DNA from: JAIBJN01 sp963802795
GTDB taxonomy: Bacteria > Actinomycetota > Thermoleophilia > Gaiellales > Gaiellaceae
Assembly (NCBI GenBank): GCA_963802795.1
Contig: CAWDJV010000007.1
Span: 127,296 to 191,295 of the forward strand
Length of the DNA: 64,000 nt
Direction of reading: 5' to 3'
Of this stretch, positions 28,442 to 40,114 are shown piece after piece (the first letter of the stretch is position 1; every line of letters begins with the position of its first letter). The position numbers and the translations under genes were made by a program. Below the pieces are notes generated by a model. It did not search any database. It was not told the origin of the DNA and saw nothing but the letters and a program-made list of their open reading frames with translations.

Positions 28442-29981
28442 ATGGGACTTTCGATCGGCCTCCTGATTCTCGGGATCGTCTTGGGGCTGCTCCTGGGCGT
28501 CTTCGCCGGGGCGCGCCTGCTCGTCTCCCGGCGGGCCGCGGCATCCGAGGTCGAACGCGAGCGCCTCGGGGCGGACGCAGAGCGGTCGGCCGAGGCGATC
28601 CGGCGAGAGGCGCAGGTCGAGGCGCGCGAACAGGCGCTCCGCCTGCGCGCCGAGGTCGAGCAGGAGCTCGAAGACCGGCGGGCCGAGGTGGTCAAGAGCC
28701 AGGAGCGCGCGGCTGTGAAGGAGGATCGAGGCTGGACGCAGGCTCGTGGAGCTGGAACGGCGCGAGCAGGGCGTCCTCGACCGCGAGACGCACCTTCGCC
28801 AGCTTCAGGACGAGATGAAAACGGCGAAGGACGAGCAGCTGCGCGAGCTCGAGCGCATTTCTGGGCTCACCGCCGAGGAGGCGAAACGGAGCGTGCTCGA
28901 GCGGTCCGAGGAGCTCGTTCGCCACGACCTCGCGCGCATGGTTCGGCAACTCGAGGAAGAAGCGCGGAGCGACGCCAAGCGTCGCGCGCGGAATCTCGTC
29001 GCCGACGCCCTCCAACGGGTCGCAGCCAGCCACGCCGCCGAGACGACGGTCTCCCTCGTCGAGCTTCCGTCGGACGACATGAAAGGCCGCATCATCGGCC
29101 GCGAGGGCCGAAACATCCGCGCCCTCGAGAACCTGACCGGCGTCGACTTCATCATCGACGACACGCCCCAGGCGGTCGTGCTCTCCTCGTTCGACGGCGT
29201 CCGGCGCGAGGTCGCCAAGCTCACGCTGGCGAAGCTGGTCGAAGACGGCCGCATCCACCCGTCTCGGATCGAGGAGATGTACTACCGCTCGAAGGCCGAG
29301 ATCGAAGACCACATCCGCCAGGCCGGCGAGCAGGCCGTCTTCGAGGCCAACTGCGGGAAGATGCACGAGGAGCTCGTCAAGATCCTCGGCCGGCTGCGCT
29401 ACCGGACGAGCTACGGCCAGAACATCCTCAAGCACTCGCTCGAGTGCTCGCACCTTGCGGGCCTGATGGCCGCGGAGCTGGGCGCGAGCGTGAAGACCGC
29501 CAAGCGCGCCGCGCTCCTGCACGACATCGGGAAGGCGATGACCCACGAGGTCGAGGGCTCCCATGCGATCATCTCCGCGCAGCTGGCGAAGCGCTACGGC
29601 GAGACCCAGCACGTCGTCCACGCGATCGAGGCGCACCACTACGAGGTTCAGCCGCAGACCGTGGAAGCCGTGCTCGTGATCGCGGCGGACGCGATCTCGG
29701 CCTCACGGCCGGGCGCCCGCGGTGAGAGCCTCGAGCACTACATCAAGAGGCTGGAGAGCCTCGAGAAGATCGCCGCGGAGAAGAAGGGCGTCGAGCGCGT
29801 CTACGCGCTCCAGGCCGGACGAGAGATCCGTGTCATGGTCAAGCCGACCGAGATCGACGACGACACCGCCGTCCTCCTGTCCCACGAGATCGCCCGCGAG
29901 ATCGAGGAGCACCTCGAGTATCCGGGGCAGATCAAGGTGACCGTGATCCGCGAGAGCCGCGCCGTCGAGTTCGCGAAGTAG
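28442..29981 (+). CDS. rny: Ribonuclease Y, frame break near 28715-28745
   Basis: About 513 codons. N-terminal membrane helix ('LLILGIVLGLLLGVFAG'), long coiled coil, KH domain ('GRIIGREGRNIRALE'), HD domain ('LLHDIGKAMTHEVEG' with the catalytic HD) and C-terminal RNase Y domain. The coiled coil changes frame around 28715-28745 (extra base or two missing); the first part ends near 'SQERAAVKED' and the next begins near 'LVELERREQG'. Initiates mRNA decay at the membrane together with PNPase and RNase J encoded earlier. Confidence 0.92.
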
Positions 29982-30012
29982 CGCGCCGCCGCCGGCCACG
30001 GCGGCGGCGCGC
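29981..30012. terminator. Bidirectional terminator between rny and secreted nuclease gene
   Basis: GCGCGCCGCCGCC-GGCCAC-GGCGGCGGCGCGC is a 13-bp perfect stem starting at the last base of the rny stop. It lies between converging genes and can serve both. Confidence 0.75.
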
Positions 30013-30020
30013 TCCGGTTC

Positions 30021-32687
<2,667 letters not shown>

Positions 32688-32781
32688 CGGTGAACCCCCA
32701 GGGTCGATACGGATCGGCCGATCGTAAACCTCCGTTCTCACAGGGACAAGGCCGTTTACGACCCCGCTACAGTGTCCGCCG

Positions 32782-34104
32782 GTGAAGCGCTACCACGTAA
32801 CGACATTCGGCTGCCAGATGAACGCCCACGACTCGGAGCGAATCAAGGGCATGCTCGAGTCCCTCGGGCTGGGCGAGGCGCTCTCCCAGGACCAGGCGGA
32901 CGTGATCGTCTTCAACACGTGCACCGTCCGCGAGAAGCCCGACCAGCGCTTCGCCGCCCACCTCGCCCAGGCCGCAGCGCTCAAGAGAGCCGACCCGGAG
33001 CGGGTGATCGCGGTCGGGGGCTGCTACGCCGAGGCACAGCGGGAACGCCTCTTCGAGCTCTATCCCTATGTCGACGTCGCGTTCGGGCCGGGCTCGATCC
33101 CGCATCTGGCGGAGTGGATCGGCGCGGGAGGGATGGGAGTGGAACGCGGACGCTTCGCGGAGTGGCGCCATTTCGCGGGCGACCTCCCGGCGCGGCGCGA
33201 GCGCGCGTTCCAGGCCTGGGTGCAGATCTCGATGGGGTGCAACTCGGTCTGTTCCTACTGCATCGTCCCCGCGGTCCGCGGCCGCGAGCAGAGCAGGAGG
33301 CCCGGGGAGATCCTGGGGGAGGTGTCCCGGCTTGCCTCGGAAGGCGTCCGCGAGGTGACGCTGCTCGGCCAGAACGTCAACTCGTGGGGGCGGGACCTCG
33401 CGCCGGAGATCCGGACGGAGTTCGGTGAGCTGCTCCGCGCCGTCGGCGACGTGGCCGGAATCGAGCGAATCCGCTTCACGAGCCCACACCCCAAGGACTT
33501 CCGGGAGCCGGTCATCCGCGCGATGGCCGAGTGCGCGGCCGTCTGCGAGCACACGCACCTGCCGCTTCAGTCCGGCTCGACTCGGATCCTCAAGCGGATG
33601 CGCCGGACCTACGGCCGCGAGCGCTACGTGGCGCTCGTCGAGCGGATGCGGGACGCGATTCCCGACCTCGCCCTCACGACCGATCTGATCGTCGGCTTCC
33701 CGGGCGAGACGGAGGAGGATTTCGCCGAGACGCTCGAGGTCGTCGAGGAGGTGCGCTACGACGGAGCGTTCACGTTCGTCTTCAGCCCGCGGCACGGCAC
33801 GGAGGCTGCAGACATGCCCGAGCAAGTTTCCGAGGAGATCAAGGGAGAGCGGATCGAGCGGCTCATCGCGACCGTCCAGCGAATCGCCCACGAGCGCAAC
33901 CAGGGGCGCGTCGGGCGCGTCGAGGAGGTGCTCGTCGAGGGCCCGAGCCGTACGGATGCCGCGCTCCTCCGCGGACGCACGCGCCGCAACACGACCGTGA
34001 ACTTCCGCGGCCGCGGGGCGCCCGGCGACCTCTTGAACGTGCGCATCGAGGCGGCGACGTCGACCACGCTGAGCGGCACCGAGGCGGCCCTCGCCGCCGC
34101 TTAG
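32782..34104 (+). CDS. miaB: tRNA-2-methylthio-N6-dimethylallyladenosine synthase
   Basis: 440 residues. Radical-SAM methylthiotransferase. N-terminal UPF0004 domain ('TFGCQMNAHDSE', 'FNTCTVREKP', 'VGGCYAE') carries three Cys of one cluster. The radical SAM core has 'MGCNSVCSYCIVP' (CxxxCxxC). A C-terminal TRAM domain binds tRNA. Adds methylthio to i6A37 made by MiaA, whose gene follows. A -10-like TACAGT is 8 bases before the GTG start. Confidence 0.97.
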   Translation: MKRYHVTTFGCQMNAHDSERIKGMLESLGLGEALSQDQADVIVFNTCTVREKPDQRFAAHLAQAAALKRADPERVIAVGGCYAEAQRERLFELYPYVDVAFGPGSIPHLAEWIGAGGMGVERGRFAEWRHFAGDLPARRERAFQAWVQISMGCNSVCSYCIVPAVRGREQSRRPGEILGEVSRLASEGVREVTLLGQNVNSWGRDLAPEIRTEFGELLRAVGDVAGIERIRFTSPHPKDFREPVIRAMAECAAVCEHTHLPLQSGSTRILKRMRRTYGRERYVALVERMRDAIPDLALTTDLIVGFPGETEEDFAETLEVVEEVRYDGAFTFVFSPRHGTEAADMPEQVSEEIKGERIERLIATVQRIAHERNQGRVGRVEEVLVEGPSRTDAALLRGRTRRNTTVNFRGRGAPGDLLNVRIEAATSTTLSGTEAALAAA

Positions 34105-34115
34105 ACCTCTTTCGT

Positions 34116-34212
34116 CACAATCCGTGTCCCACGCGTGCGCTTTTCGACGTTAGGCTCGAAGCGGGTGGTGGTCCGGGGTGGCCCCAAGGACTGCAGTGCG
34201 TAGGAGGCAAAC
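34116..34212 (+). ncRNA. Structured noncoding element, copy A (paired with 39275-39344)
   Basis: Seventy bases (34116-34185) are about 80% identical to a block at 39275-39344. Shared features: a CCGTG..CCACGCG box, a stem around the loop CGTTAGGCTC, GCGGGTGGTGG, and a GC hairpin. In this copy GTCC-GGGG-TGG-CCCC-AA-GGAC (34171-34191) folds well, and a further hairpin-prone stretch runs to about 34212. TAGGCT at 34151-34156 could be a -10, in which case the RNA would start in the GCGGG segment. It lies in the miaB-miaA gap. Confidence 0.45.
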
Positions 34213-34242
34213 GGCAGCCTGCTGCATGCTCCGCGTGGTGCC

Positions 34243-35157
34243 GTGAGCTCCGGCGGATTCGTCCTCGCGATCTTCGGCCCGACCGCCTCGGGAAAGAGCG
34301 CCGTGGCCGAGGCGCTCGCAGAGCGGATCCCGGCTCAGGTCGTCTCGGCGGACGCGATGCAGGCCTACCGTGGGCTGCCGATCCTCACCAACCAGCCCGA
34401 TCGCCCCACCCGGCTCGTGGCGATCTGGCCGCTCGACTACGAGGGCTCGGTCGGCGAGTATCAGCGCCTCGCCCACGCGGCCGTCGACGAGATCCTCGGC
34501 GCCGGGGAGACTCCGATCGTCGCCGGCGGGACCGGCCTCTATCTCCGGGCGGCCCTCGCGGAGCTCGAGCTGCCGCCGGCGCCCGCACCGGGCGCGCGCG
34601 GGCGCTGGGAGCGCTTCTACGACGAGTCCGGCTCCGAGTCGGCGCACGCAGCTCTCGCGGAGCGCGATCCCGCGGCGGCCGCCGCCGTCCATCCGAACGA
34701 CAGGCGCCGGGTCGTCCGCGCGCTCGAGCTCGCGGAGGCGGGCGGCTCCCTGAGCCCGTCCCACAACCGCCTCTGGACGACGGAGACCCGGCACCCGAGC
34801 CTCGTCGTGGGCCTCGAGGCGTCGCCGGAGGTCGTCGCCCGGCGGATCGAGGAGCGCGCGCGCCTGATGGTCGAGCGCGGCGTGGTGGAGGAGGCACAGC
34901 GCGCGCTGGCCGGCATCCTCTCGACGACGGCGCGCAAGGTGATCGGGCTCGAGGAGTTCGCCACGCTTCCTGCCGAGGAGGCGATCGCGGCGGTCACTCG
35001 GAAGACCCGGCAGTACGCCGCTTACCAGCGGAAGTGGCTCCGGCGCATTCCAGGCGTTGTTAGCGTTTCCGCCGACCGTCCTCCGGACGCGGTCGCCGAT
35101 GAGATTCTCGAAGTGGCACGGGCTCGGGAACGACTACCTGCTCGTCGAGCGGGCTGA
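34243..35157 (+). CDS. miaA: tRNA dimethylallyltransferase
   Basis: 304 residues. P-loop 'IFGPTASGKSAVAE' at the N terminus, 'SADAMQAYRGL' (substrate Asp), 'GGTGLYLRA' and 'RKTRQYAAYQRKW' in the C-terminal part. Transfers dimethylallyl to A37 of tRNAs reading U-initial codons; MiaB acts next. The GTG start follows the structured element. The last 59 bases overlap dapF. Confidence 0.96.
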   Translation: MSSGGFVLAIFGPTASGKSAVAEALAERIPAQVVSADAMQAYRGLPILTNQPDRPTRLVAIWPLDYEGSVGEYQRLAHAAVDEILGAGETPIVAGGTGLYLRAALAELELPPAPAPGARGRWERFYDESGSESAHAALAERDPAAAAAVHPNDRRRVVRALELAEAGGSLSPSHNRLWTTETRHPSLVVGLEASPEVVARRIEERARLMVERGVVEEAQRALAGILSTTARKVIGLEEFATLPAEEAIAAVTRKTRQYAAYQRKWLRRIPGVVSVSADRPPDAVADEILEVARARERLPARRAG

Positions 35158-35896
35158 CGTCGGCTTCTCGCTGTCGGCGCCGCTCGTCAGGCGGCTCTGC
35201 GACTACCACCTCGGGGTCGGCTCGGACGGCGTCCTCGAGGTGGTGGCGGCCGACGGCCCGCGCGCGGAAATCGTCATCTGGAACCCTGACGGCTCGACGG
35301 CCGAGCTGTCGGGAAACGGCACCCGGATCGCCGCCCGCTGGCTCGCGCGCCGGAGCGGGGAGGAGGAGGTAGCCGTCGTCGTCGGCTCCCGTGAGGTTCA
35401 GGCGCGGATGCGCGCGGGGCTCGAGGTCGAGACGGAGGTGGGAGCGGTCGAGGTCGGCCCGACGGAGACGCTCGCCGTCGACGGCGCCGAGGTCGAGTTC
35501 ACGCCGGTGTCGGTAGGGAACCCGCACGCGGTCATCAGGCGGGATCCCGACCGCTCGGACCTGCTCCGCCTGGGCCCATTGGTCGAGAACCATCCGCGCT
35601 TTCCCGAGCGCACCAATGTCCAGCTCGTGCACGTCGACTCGCGGGAGGAGGCGACCGTCGGCGTCTGGGAGCGGGGAGCGGGGGAGACGCTCTCCTCCGG
35701 GACGAGCGCCGTCGCGGTCGCGGGCGCCTCGGTGGCCAACGGCTGGTGCGACAGCCCCGTGACGATCCATCTGGCCGGCGGGGACATGGTCGTGGAGCTC
35801 GACGAGCGCTTCCACGCCCGGCTGACCGGCGAGGCGCAGGAGATCTGCAACGGCGAGATCTCGGAGGAGCTGCTGGCCGAGGTCGGCGGCCGATGA
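35099..35896 (+). CDS. dapF: Diaminopimelate epimerase family protein with Ser at both catalytic Cys positions
   Basis: 265 residues with the double-hotdog DapF layout: 'KWHGLGNDYLLVE', 'NPDGSTAELSGNGTR', 'VGNPHAV', 'ERGAGETLSSGTSAVAV'. DapF interconverts LL- and meso-diaminopimelate with two cysteines, in CGNG and ACGTG contexts. Here they read SGNG and SSGTS. Everything around them is conserved, so the gene is clearly a DapF homologue, but its activity is in question. Overlaps miaA by 59 bases, and the stop overlaps dapL. Confidence 0.88.
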   Translation: MRFSKWHGLGNDYLLVERADVGFSLSAPLVRRLCDYHLGVGSDGVLEVVAADGPRAEIVIWNPDGSTAELSGNGTRIAARWLARRSGEEEVAVVVGSREVQARMRAGLEVETEVGAVEVGPTETLAVDGAEVEFTPVSVGNPHAVIRRDPDRSDLLRLGPLVENHPRFPERTNVQLVHVDSREEATVGVWERGAGETLSSGTSAVAVAGASVANGWCDSPVTIHLAGGDMVVELDERFHARLTGEAQEICNGEISEELLAEVGGR

Positions 35897-37068
35897 GGTT
35901 CGCCCGCCGTCTCGACGAGGTGCCGCCGTACCTGTTCGCCGAGATCGAGCGCCGGATCGAGGCGATGCGCGCCGACGGGGTCGACGTCATCTCCCTGGGG
36001 ATCGGCGACCCCGACCTGCCGGCCCCCTCGGCCGTCGTCGAGGCGCTCGCCCGCGCGAGCGCCCAGCCGGAGACCCACCGGTACCCCTCGAACCGCGGCC
36101 TGGGGGAGTTCCGCGAGGCCGTCGCGGGTTTCTACGCCGACCGCTTCGGAGTCGACATCGACCCAGGCACGGAGACGATCCCCGTGCTGGGCGGCAAGGA
36201 GGGCGTCGCCCACGTGGCGCTCGCCTGCCTCGATCCCGGCGACGTCTGCCTTTCGCCCGATCCCGGCTATCCGCCGTACACCTCGGGGCCCGTGTTCGCG
36301 GGCGCGGAGCTCCATTACCTACCGCTGACCGAGGCGAACGCCTTCATGCCGGACCTCGACGCGGTCCCTCAGGACATAGCTGCGAGGGCCAACCTCCTCT
36401 ACTTCAACTACCCGAACAACCCGACGGGCGCGATCGTCGAGGAGGGCTTCTTCGAGCGCGTCGTCGACTTCGCCCGTTCCAACGACCTCGTGGCGGTCCA
36501 CGACGCCTCCTACACCGAGATCGCGTTCGACGGCTATCGCCCGCCGAGCTTCCTCGGCGCGCCCGGCGCAAAGGACGTCGGCGCCGAGATCTTCTCGCTC
36601 TCCAAGGGCTGGAACATGACCGGCTGGCGCGTCGGCTGGATCGCGGGAAACGCCGAGGTGGTCGAGCGTTACCGGCACTTGAAGACGAACCTCGACTCGG
36701 GCATGTTCGACGCGCTCCAGCTCGCCGGAGTCGGGGCGCTCACCGACGCGCGCGACTTCCCGAGCGAGATGTCCGAGGTCTACCGGCGCCGCAGGGATCT
36801 CATGGTCGACGCCCTCGCTGCGATCGGTCTTCCGTCGGAGCCCCCGCAGGCGACGCCGTACGTGTGGATCCGCGTCCCCGAGGGCCACGACTCCGCGAGC
36901 TTCACGGAGCTCGTGCTCGAGCAGGCCGCCGTGATCGTCTCGCCGGGCCCCTCGTTCGGCCCCTCCGGCGAGGGCTTCGTCCGCGTCTCGCTCACGGTTC
37001 CCGACGAGCGCCTGGAGGAGGCCGCGGGCCGGATCGCGTCGTCGCTCCGCGTCGAATCCAGGGCATAA
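35893..37068 (+). CDS. dapL: LL-diaminopimelate aminotransferase-like class I/II aminotransferase
   Basis: 391 residues. PLP fold type I: 'YPSNRGLGEFREAV', 'NYPNNPTGA', 'VHDASYTEIAFDG', and the Schiff-base Lys in 'FSLSKGWNMTGWRVGW'. The N terminus 'RLDEVPPYLFAEIERR' resembles actinobacterial/Firmicute DapL enzymes, which make LL-DAP directly from tetrahydrodipicolinate. The coupling to dapF (ATGA overlap) supports a role in DAP synthesis, but a general aspartate or alanine aminotransferase is not excluded. Confidence 0.82.
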   Translation: MRFARRLDEVPPYLFAEIERRIEAMRADGVDVISLGIGDPDLPAPSAVVEALARASAQPETHRYPSNRGLGEFREAVAGFYADRFGVDIDPGTETIPVLGGKEGVAHVALACLDPGDVCLSPDPGYPPYTSGPVFAGAELHYLPLTEANAFMPDLDAVPQDIAARANLLYFNYPNNPTGAIVEEGFFERVVDFARSNDLVAVHDASYTEIAFDGYRPPSFLGAPGAKDVGAEIFSLSKGWNMTGWRVGWIAGNAEVVERYRHLKTNLDSGMFDALQLAGVGALTDARDFPSEMSEVYRRRRDLMVDALAAIGLPSEPPQATPYVWIRVPEGHDSASFTELVLEQAAVIVSPGPSFGPSGEGFVRVSLTVPDERLEEAAGRIASSLRVESRA

Positions 37069-37075
37069 TCGCCTT

Positions 37076-38389
37076 GTGAGCCCCCACCAGCCCGACCCCG
37101 CGCCGGGAGCGGAGCCCGAGCGGGGTTTCGTCGTCGCCGTGCTGGCCCCCGGGGTGCAGGAAGACGAAGAGCTGCAGGAGCTCCGGGAGCTCCTGCGCGC
37201 CGCCGGAGTCACGCCTGTCGGCGAGCTCGTCCAGCGACGTGAGAGGCCGGATCCGCGGACGTACGTCGGCAAGGGCAAGTTAGAGGAGCTGAAGCGGCTC
37301 GTCGCGGACTCGGGGGCGGAGTCGTTGATCGTCGACGACGAGCTCGCACCGGGTCAGCAGCGGCGGCTCGAGGACGCGCTAACCGCCCGTGTCGTCGACC
37401 GCACGCAGCTCATCCTGGACATCTTCGCCCAGCATGCGCGGAGCGCCGAGGGGAAGCTCCAGGTCGAGCTCGCGCAGCTCGAGTACAACCTGCCCCGGAT
37501 GCGAGGGCTGTGGCAGCACCTCGAGCGGCTCGGAGGCGGAATCGGAACGAGAGGCCCCGGCGAGTCTCAGCTCGAGACCGACCGCCGGCTTGCCCGGCGC
37601 CGAATCGGCCTCCTGAAGCGCCGCCTCCGCGAGCTGGAGAAGCGTCGCGCCGTGCAGCGGAAGGCTCGCGACCAGAGCGTCGTCCCGGTCGTCGCGCTGG
37701 CCGGCTACACGAATACCGGCAAGTCCACGCTCCTGAACGCTCTCACGGACGCCGACGCCTCGGTGGACGACCGTTTCTTCGAGACGCTCGACCCGACAAC
37801 GCGCGGTTTCGAGCACGACGGAAGGCGCTACCTCGTCACCGACACGGTGGGCTTCATCCGGCGCCTGCCGCACCAGCTCGTCGAGGGCTTCGCGGCGACA
37901 CTCGAAGAGACGCTGTTCGCCGACCTCGTCCTCCACGTCGCCGACGCCTCGGAGTCGGACGAGCGACTGGACGAGACGATCGCAGCCGTCGAGGGCGTCC
38001 TCGCCGAGATCGGCGCGGACGAGCTGCCGGCGGAGCTCGTCCTCAACAAGATCGACCTCGTCGACCCTCTTCGCCGCCGGCGGCTCGCCAACCGCTTCCC
38101 CGACGCGATCGCGATCTCGGCACGAGGGGGCGAGGGCCTTCCCGAGCTCCGCGCGCGCGTCGCGGAGCGGTTCGCCGACCGCTTCCGGACCGTCCGACTC
38201 CTCGTCCCGTACGACCACGGCCGTGTCCTGACCGACCTGTACGAGCTCGGGGCGCCGATCGACGAGCGCGACGATCGCGAAGACGGGGTCCTCGTCAAGG
38301 CTCGCCTCCCGGAACGCGAGCTCGCGCACTTCGCGCCCTACCTCGTCGCGGACGCCGACACCCCGGCCGCACGGGCGAGGAAGGCGTGA
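37076..38389 (+). CDS. hflX: GTPase HflX
   Basis: 437 residues. N-terminal HflX domain with 'TYVGKGKLEELK', coiled-coil linker ('GPGESQLETDRRL'), G domain with G1 'GYTNTGKSTL', G3 'DTVGF' and G4 'NKID'. Ribosome-associated GTPase that splits or rescues stalled ribosomes. -10-like CATAAT at 37064-37069 precedes the GTG start by 6 bases. The stop overlaps dut. Confidence 0.96.
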   Translation: MSPHQPDPAPGAEPERGFVVAVLAPGVQEDEELQELRELLRAAGVTPVGELVQRRERPDPRTYVGKGKLEELKRLVADSGAESLIVDDELAPGQQRRLEDALTARVVDRTQLILDIFAQHARSAEGKLQVELAQLEYNLPRMRGLWQHLERLGGGIGTRGPGESQLETDRRLARRRIGLLKRRLRELEKRRAVQRKARDQSVVPVVALAGYTNTGKSTLLNALTDADASVDDRFFETLDPTTRGFEHDGRRYLVTDTVGFIRRLPHQLVEGFAATLEETLFADLVLHVADASESDERLDETIAAVEGVLAEIGADELPAELVLNKIDLVDPLRRRRLANRFPDAIAISARGGEGLPELRARVAERFADRFRTVRLLVPYDHGRVLTDLYELGAPIDERDDREDGVLVKARLPERELAHFAPYLVADADTPAARARKA

Positions 38390-38820
38390 TCGAGCTCGCC
38401 GTCGCCCGCCTCCGGCCCGACGCGACTCTCCCCGAGCGCGCCTACGCCGGCGACGCCGGGCTCGATCTCGCGACGTGCGAGCGCGTGGAGCTCGCCCCGG
38501 GCGAGCGGGCGGTCGTTCCGACGGGCCTCGCGGTCGCCATCCCCGAGGGCTTTGCGGGGTTCGTCCAGCCCCGGTCCGGGCTGGCCGCCCGACACGGGAT
38601 CGCAGTCGTCAACTCCCCGGGGCTCATCGACTCCGGCTACCGCGGAGAGATACGCGTCGTCCTCCTCAACACCGACCGAGAGCGGGCGTTCGTCGCCGAG
38701 CCCGGAGAGCGGATCGCCCAGCTGGTCGTACTGCCGGTCCCCGAGCTGGAGCTCGTCGAGCTGGACGAGCTGCCGGACAGCGAGCGCGGTGTGCGCGGCT
38801 TCGGCTCGTCGCCGGCCTGA
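38386..38820 (+). CDS. dut: dUTP diphosphatase
   Basis: 144 residues, trimeric dUTPase family. Five motifs are visible: 'AGDAGLDLA', 'PRSGLAARHG', 'GLIDSGYRGEI', 'RIAQLVV' and the C-terminal 'RGVRGFGSS'. Prevents uracil incorporation into DNA and supplies dUMP. GTG start overlaps hflX. Confidence 0.96.
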   Translation: MIELAVARLRPDATLPERAYAGDAGLDLATCERVELAPGERAVVPTGLAVAIPEGFAGFVQPRSGLAARHGIAVVNSPGLIDSGYRGEIRVVLLNTDRERAFVAEPGERIAQLVVLPVPELELVELDELPDSERGVRGFGSSPA

Positions 38821-38821
38821 C

Positions 38822-39271
38822 GTGGAGCCCCGGATCCGCGTGTCCGCGATCCTGCGGCGCGAGAGCCGCATCCTCCTTGTCCGCCACGAGAAGCGGGGAA
38901 GGGAGTACTGGCTGCTGCCGGGCGGCGGCGTCGGCGTGGGGGAAACGCTCCTCCAGGCGCTCAAGCGAGAGCTCGCCGAGGAGGTGGGGATCGCCGAAGA
39001 GGTGCCGTTCGAGGGCCCCGTCGCGCTGGCGGACTCGATCTCGCCGCCCGGCTGGCCGATCAAGCATGTCGTTCACATCGTCTTCGCCGGCCATCTCGGC
39101 GACCGCTCGCTCGAGCGGGTGACGTCGAGCGACAAAGCGGTCCGAAACCACCGCCTCTTCGACGTCGAGGAGCTGCCGGTGCTCGCAGTCCACCCTCCGA
39201 TCCAGCGCTTCCTCGCCCGCTGGCAGCCGGGTGACCCAACCGTCTATCTCGGCGCGCTCTGGGCACCGTAA
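38822..39271 (+). CDS. NUDIX hydrolase
   Basis: 149 residues. Complete Nudix box 'GGGVGVGETLLQALKREL' continuing AEEVGI (Gx5Ex7REUxEExGU). Hydrolyses a nucleoside-diphosphate derivative of unknown identity. Neighbour of dut, so a housecleaning role is plausible. GTG start one base after the dut stop. Confidence 0.88.
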   Translation: MEPRIRVSAILRRESRILLVRHEKRGREYWLLPGGGVGVGETLLQALKRELAEEVGIAEEVPFEGPVALADSISPPGWPIKHVVHIVFAGHLGDRSLERVTSSDKAVRNHRLFDVEELPVLAVHPPIQRFLARWQPGDPTVYLGALWAP

Positions 39272-39274
39272 CGG

Positions 39275-39344
39275 CACGATCCGTGCGCCACGCGCGCGCT
39301 TTCTCTCGTTAGGCTCGAAAGCGGGTGGTGGGCCGGGGTGCCCC
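39275..39344 (+). ncRNA. Structured noncoding element, copy B (paired with 34116-34185)
   Basis: Aligns with copy A over 70 bases with small indels. The stem CGCTTTC...GAAAGCG encloses TCTCGTTAGGCTC; the equivalent arms in copy A differ (CGCTTTTCG/CGAAGCG) but still pair. It then continues GGTGGTGGGCCGGGGTGCCCC. TAGGCT at 39310-39315 is a possible -10. It lies in the gap between convergent NUDIX and gatD genes, where no protein promoter is needed, so an independent small RNA is the simplest reading. Confidence 0.45.
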
Positions 39345-39352
39345 TCGGGAGG

Positions 39353-40114
39353 TCAGGAGAAACGGCCGCCGCGCGACCGCGCCCGCGTTGCGGAGACACC
39401 CTGGGCGGCGGTCTCGAGGTCGTCCTCGAGCGGCTCCAGCGCCGGCGGCTCGCCGAGCCTGTGGGCGAGCGCCTGGGCCAGGAGCCAGTCCGCGAACCAC
39501 GGATTGCGTGGGAGGAGCGGCCCGTGCAGATAGGTGCCGACGGCACGGCCGACGCGACAGCCCTCGAAGCCGCTCTCCCCGTCGTTCCCGAACCCCGCGA
39601 CGACGCGCCCGAGAGCCTCCGTTCCCGGGTCGAGAACGGTTCGCCCGGCGTGGTTCTCGAAGCCGGCGAGAAGGCGCCGCTCGCCTCGGACGAGCTCGCA
39701 GTCGAGGAGGACGTCGCCGATCATCCGGCGCTCGCCCGCGACCGTCTGGAGCGGGAAAAGACCGACCCCGGGAAGCTCGGCGCCGCTGCGGTCGCGGTAG
39801 AAGCGTCCGAGCAGCTGGTACCCGCCGCAGACGGCCAGGATCGCCGCTCCTCCCGCGGCGGCCTCGCGCACGGCCTCGCCGCGCGAGGCCAGGTTCCTCG
39901 CCACGAGCGTCTGCTCGCGATCCTGCCCGCCGCCGAGGTAGAGCAGGTCGTGCTCGCCCGGCACGAGGCGGTCTCCCATGCCGATCGAGCGGTAGTCGAA
40001 GCCGATGCCCCGCCAGGCCGCGCGCCGCTCGAGGACCGCGATGTTGCCGCGGTCGGCGTAGATGTTGAGGTAGTCCGGATAGAGGTGGCCGACGACCACC
40101 TTGGAGCGGCTCAC
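39353..40114 (-). CDS. gatD: Lipid II isoglutaminyl synthase, glutamine amidotransferase subunit
   Basis: 253 residues, CobB/CobQ-type class I glutaminase. N terminus 'VVVGHLYPDYLNIYADRGN', nucleophilic Cys in 'ILAVCGGYQLLG', and a C-terminal 'GTYLHGPLLPRNP' containing the catalytic His. Works with MurT to amidate D-Glu of lipid II. The GTG start overlaps the murT stop. The gene ends beside structured element B. Confidence 0.93.
   Translation of the reverse strand: MSRSKVVVGHLYPDYLNIYADRGNIAVLERRAAWRGIGFDYRSIGMGDRLVPGEHDLLYLGGGQDREQTLVARNLASRGEAVREAAAGGAAILAVCGGYQLLGRFYRDRSGAELPGVGLFPLQTVAGERRMIGDVLLDCELVRGERRLLAGFENHAGRTVLDPGTEALGRVVAGFGNDGESGFEGCRVGRAVGTYLHGPLLPRNPWFADWLLAQALAHRLGEPPALEPLEDDLETAAQGVSATRARSRGGRFS

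Noticed and set aside
34150..34200. T-box leader suggested by GGGTGGTGG
   Set aside because: No GGGTGGNACCGCG core, no specifier stem and no aminoacyl-tRNA synthetase or amino-acid gene downstream; copy B lies between convergent genes.
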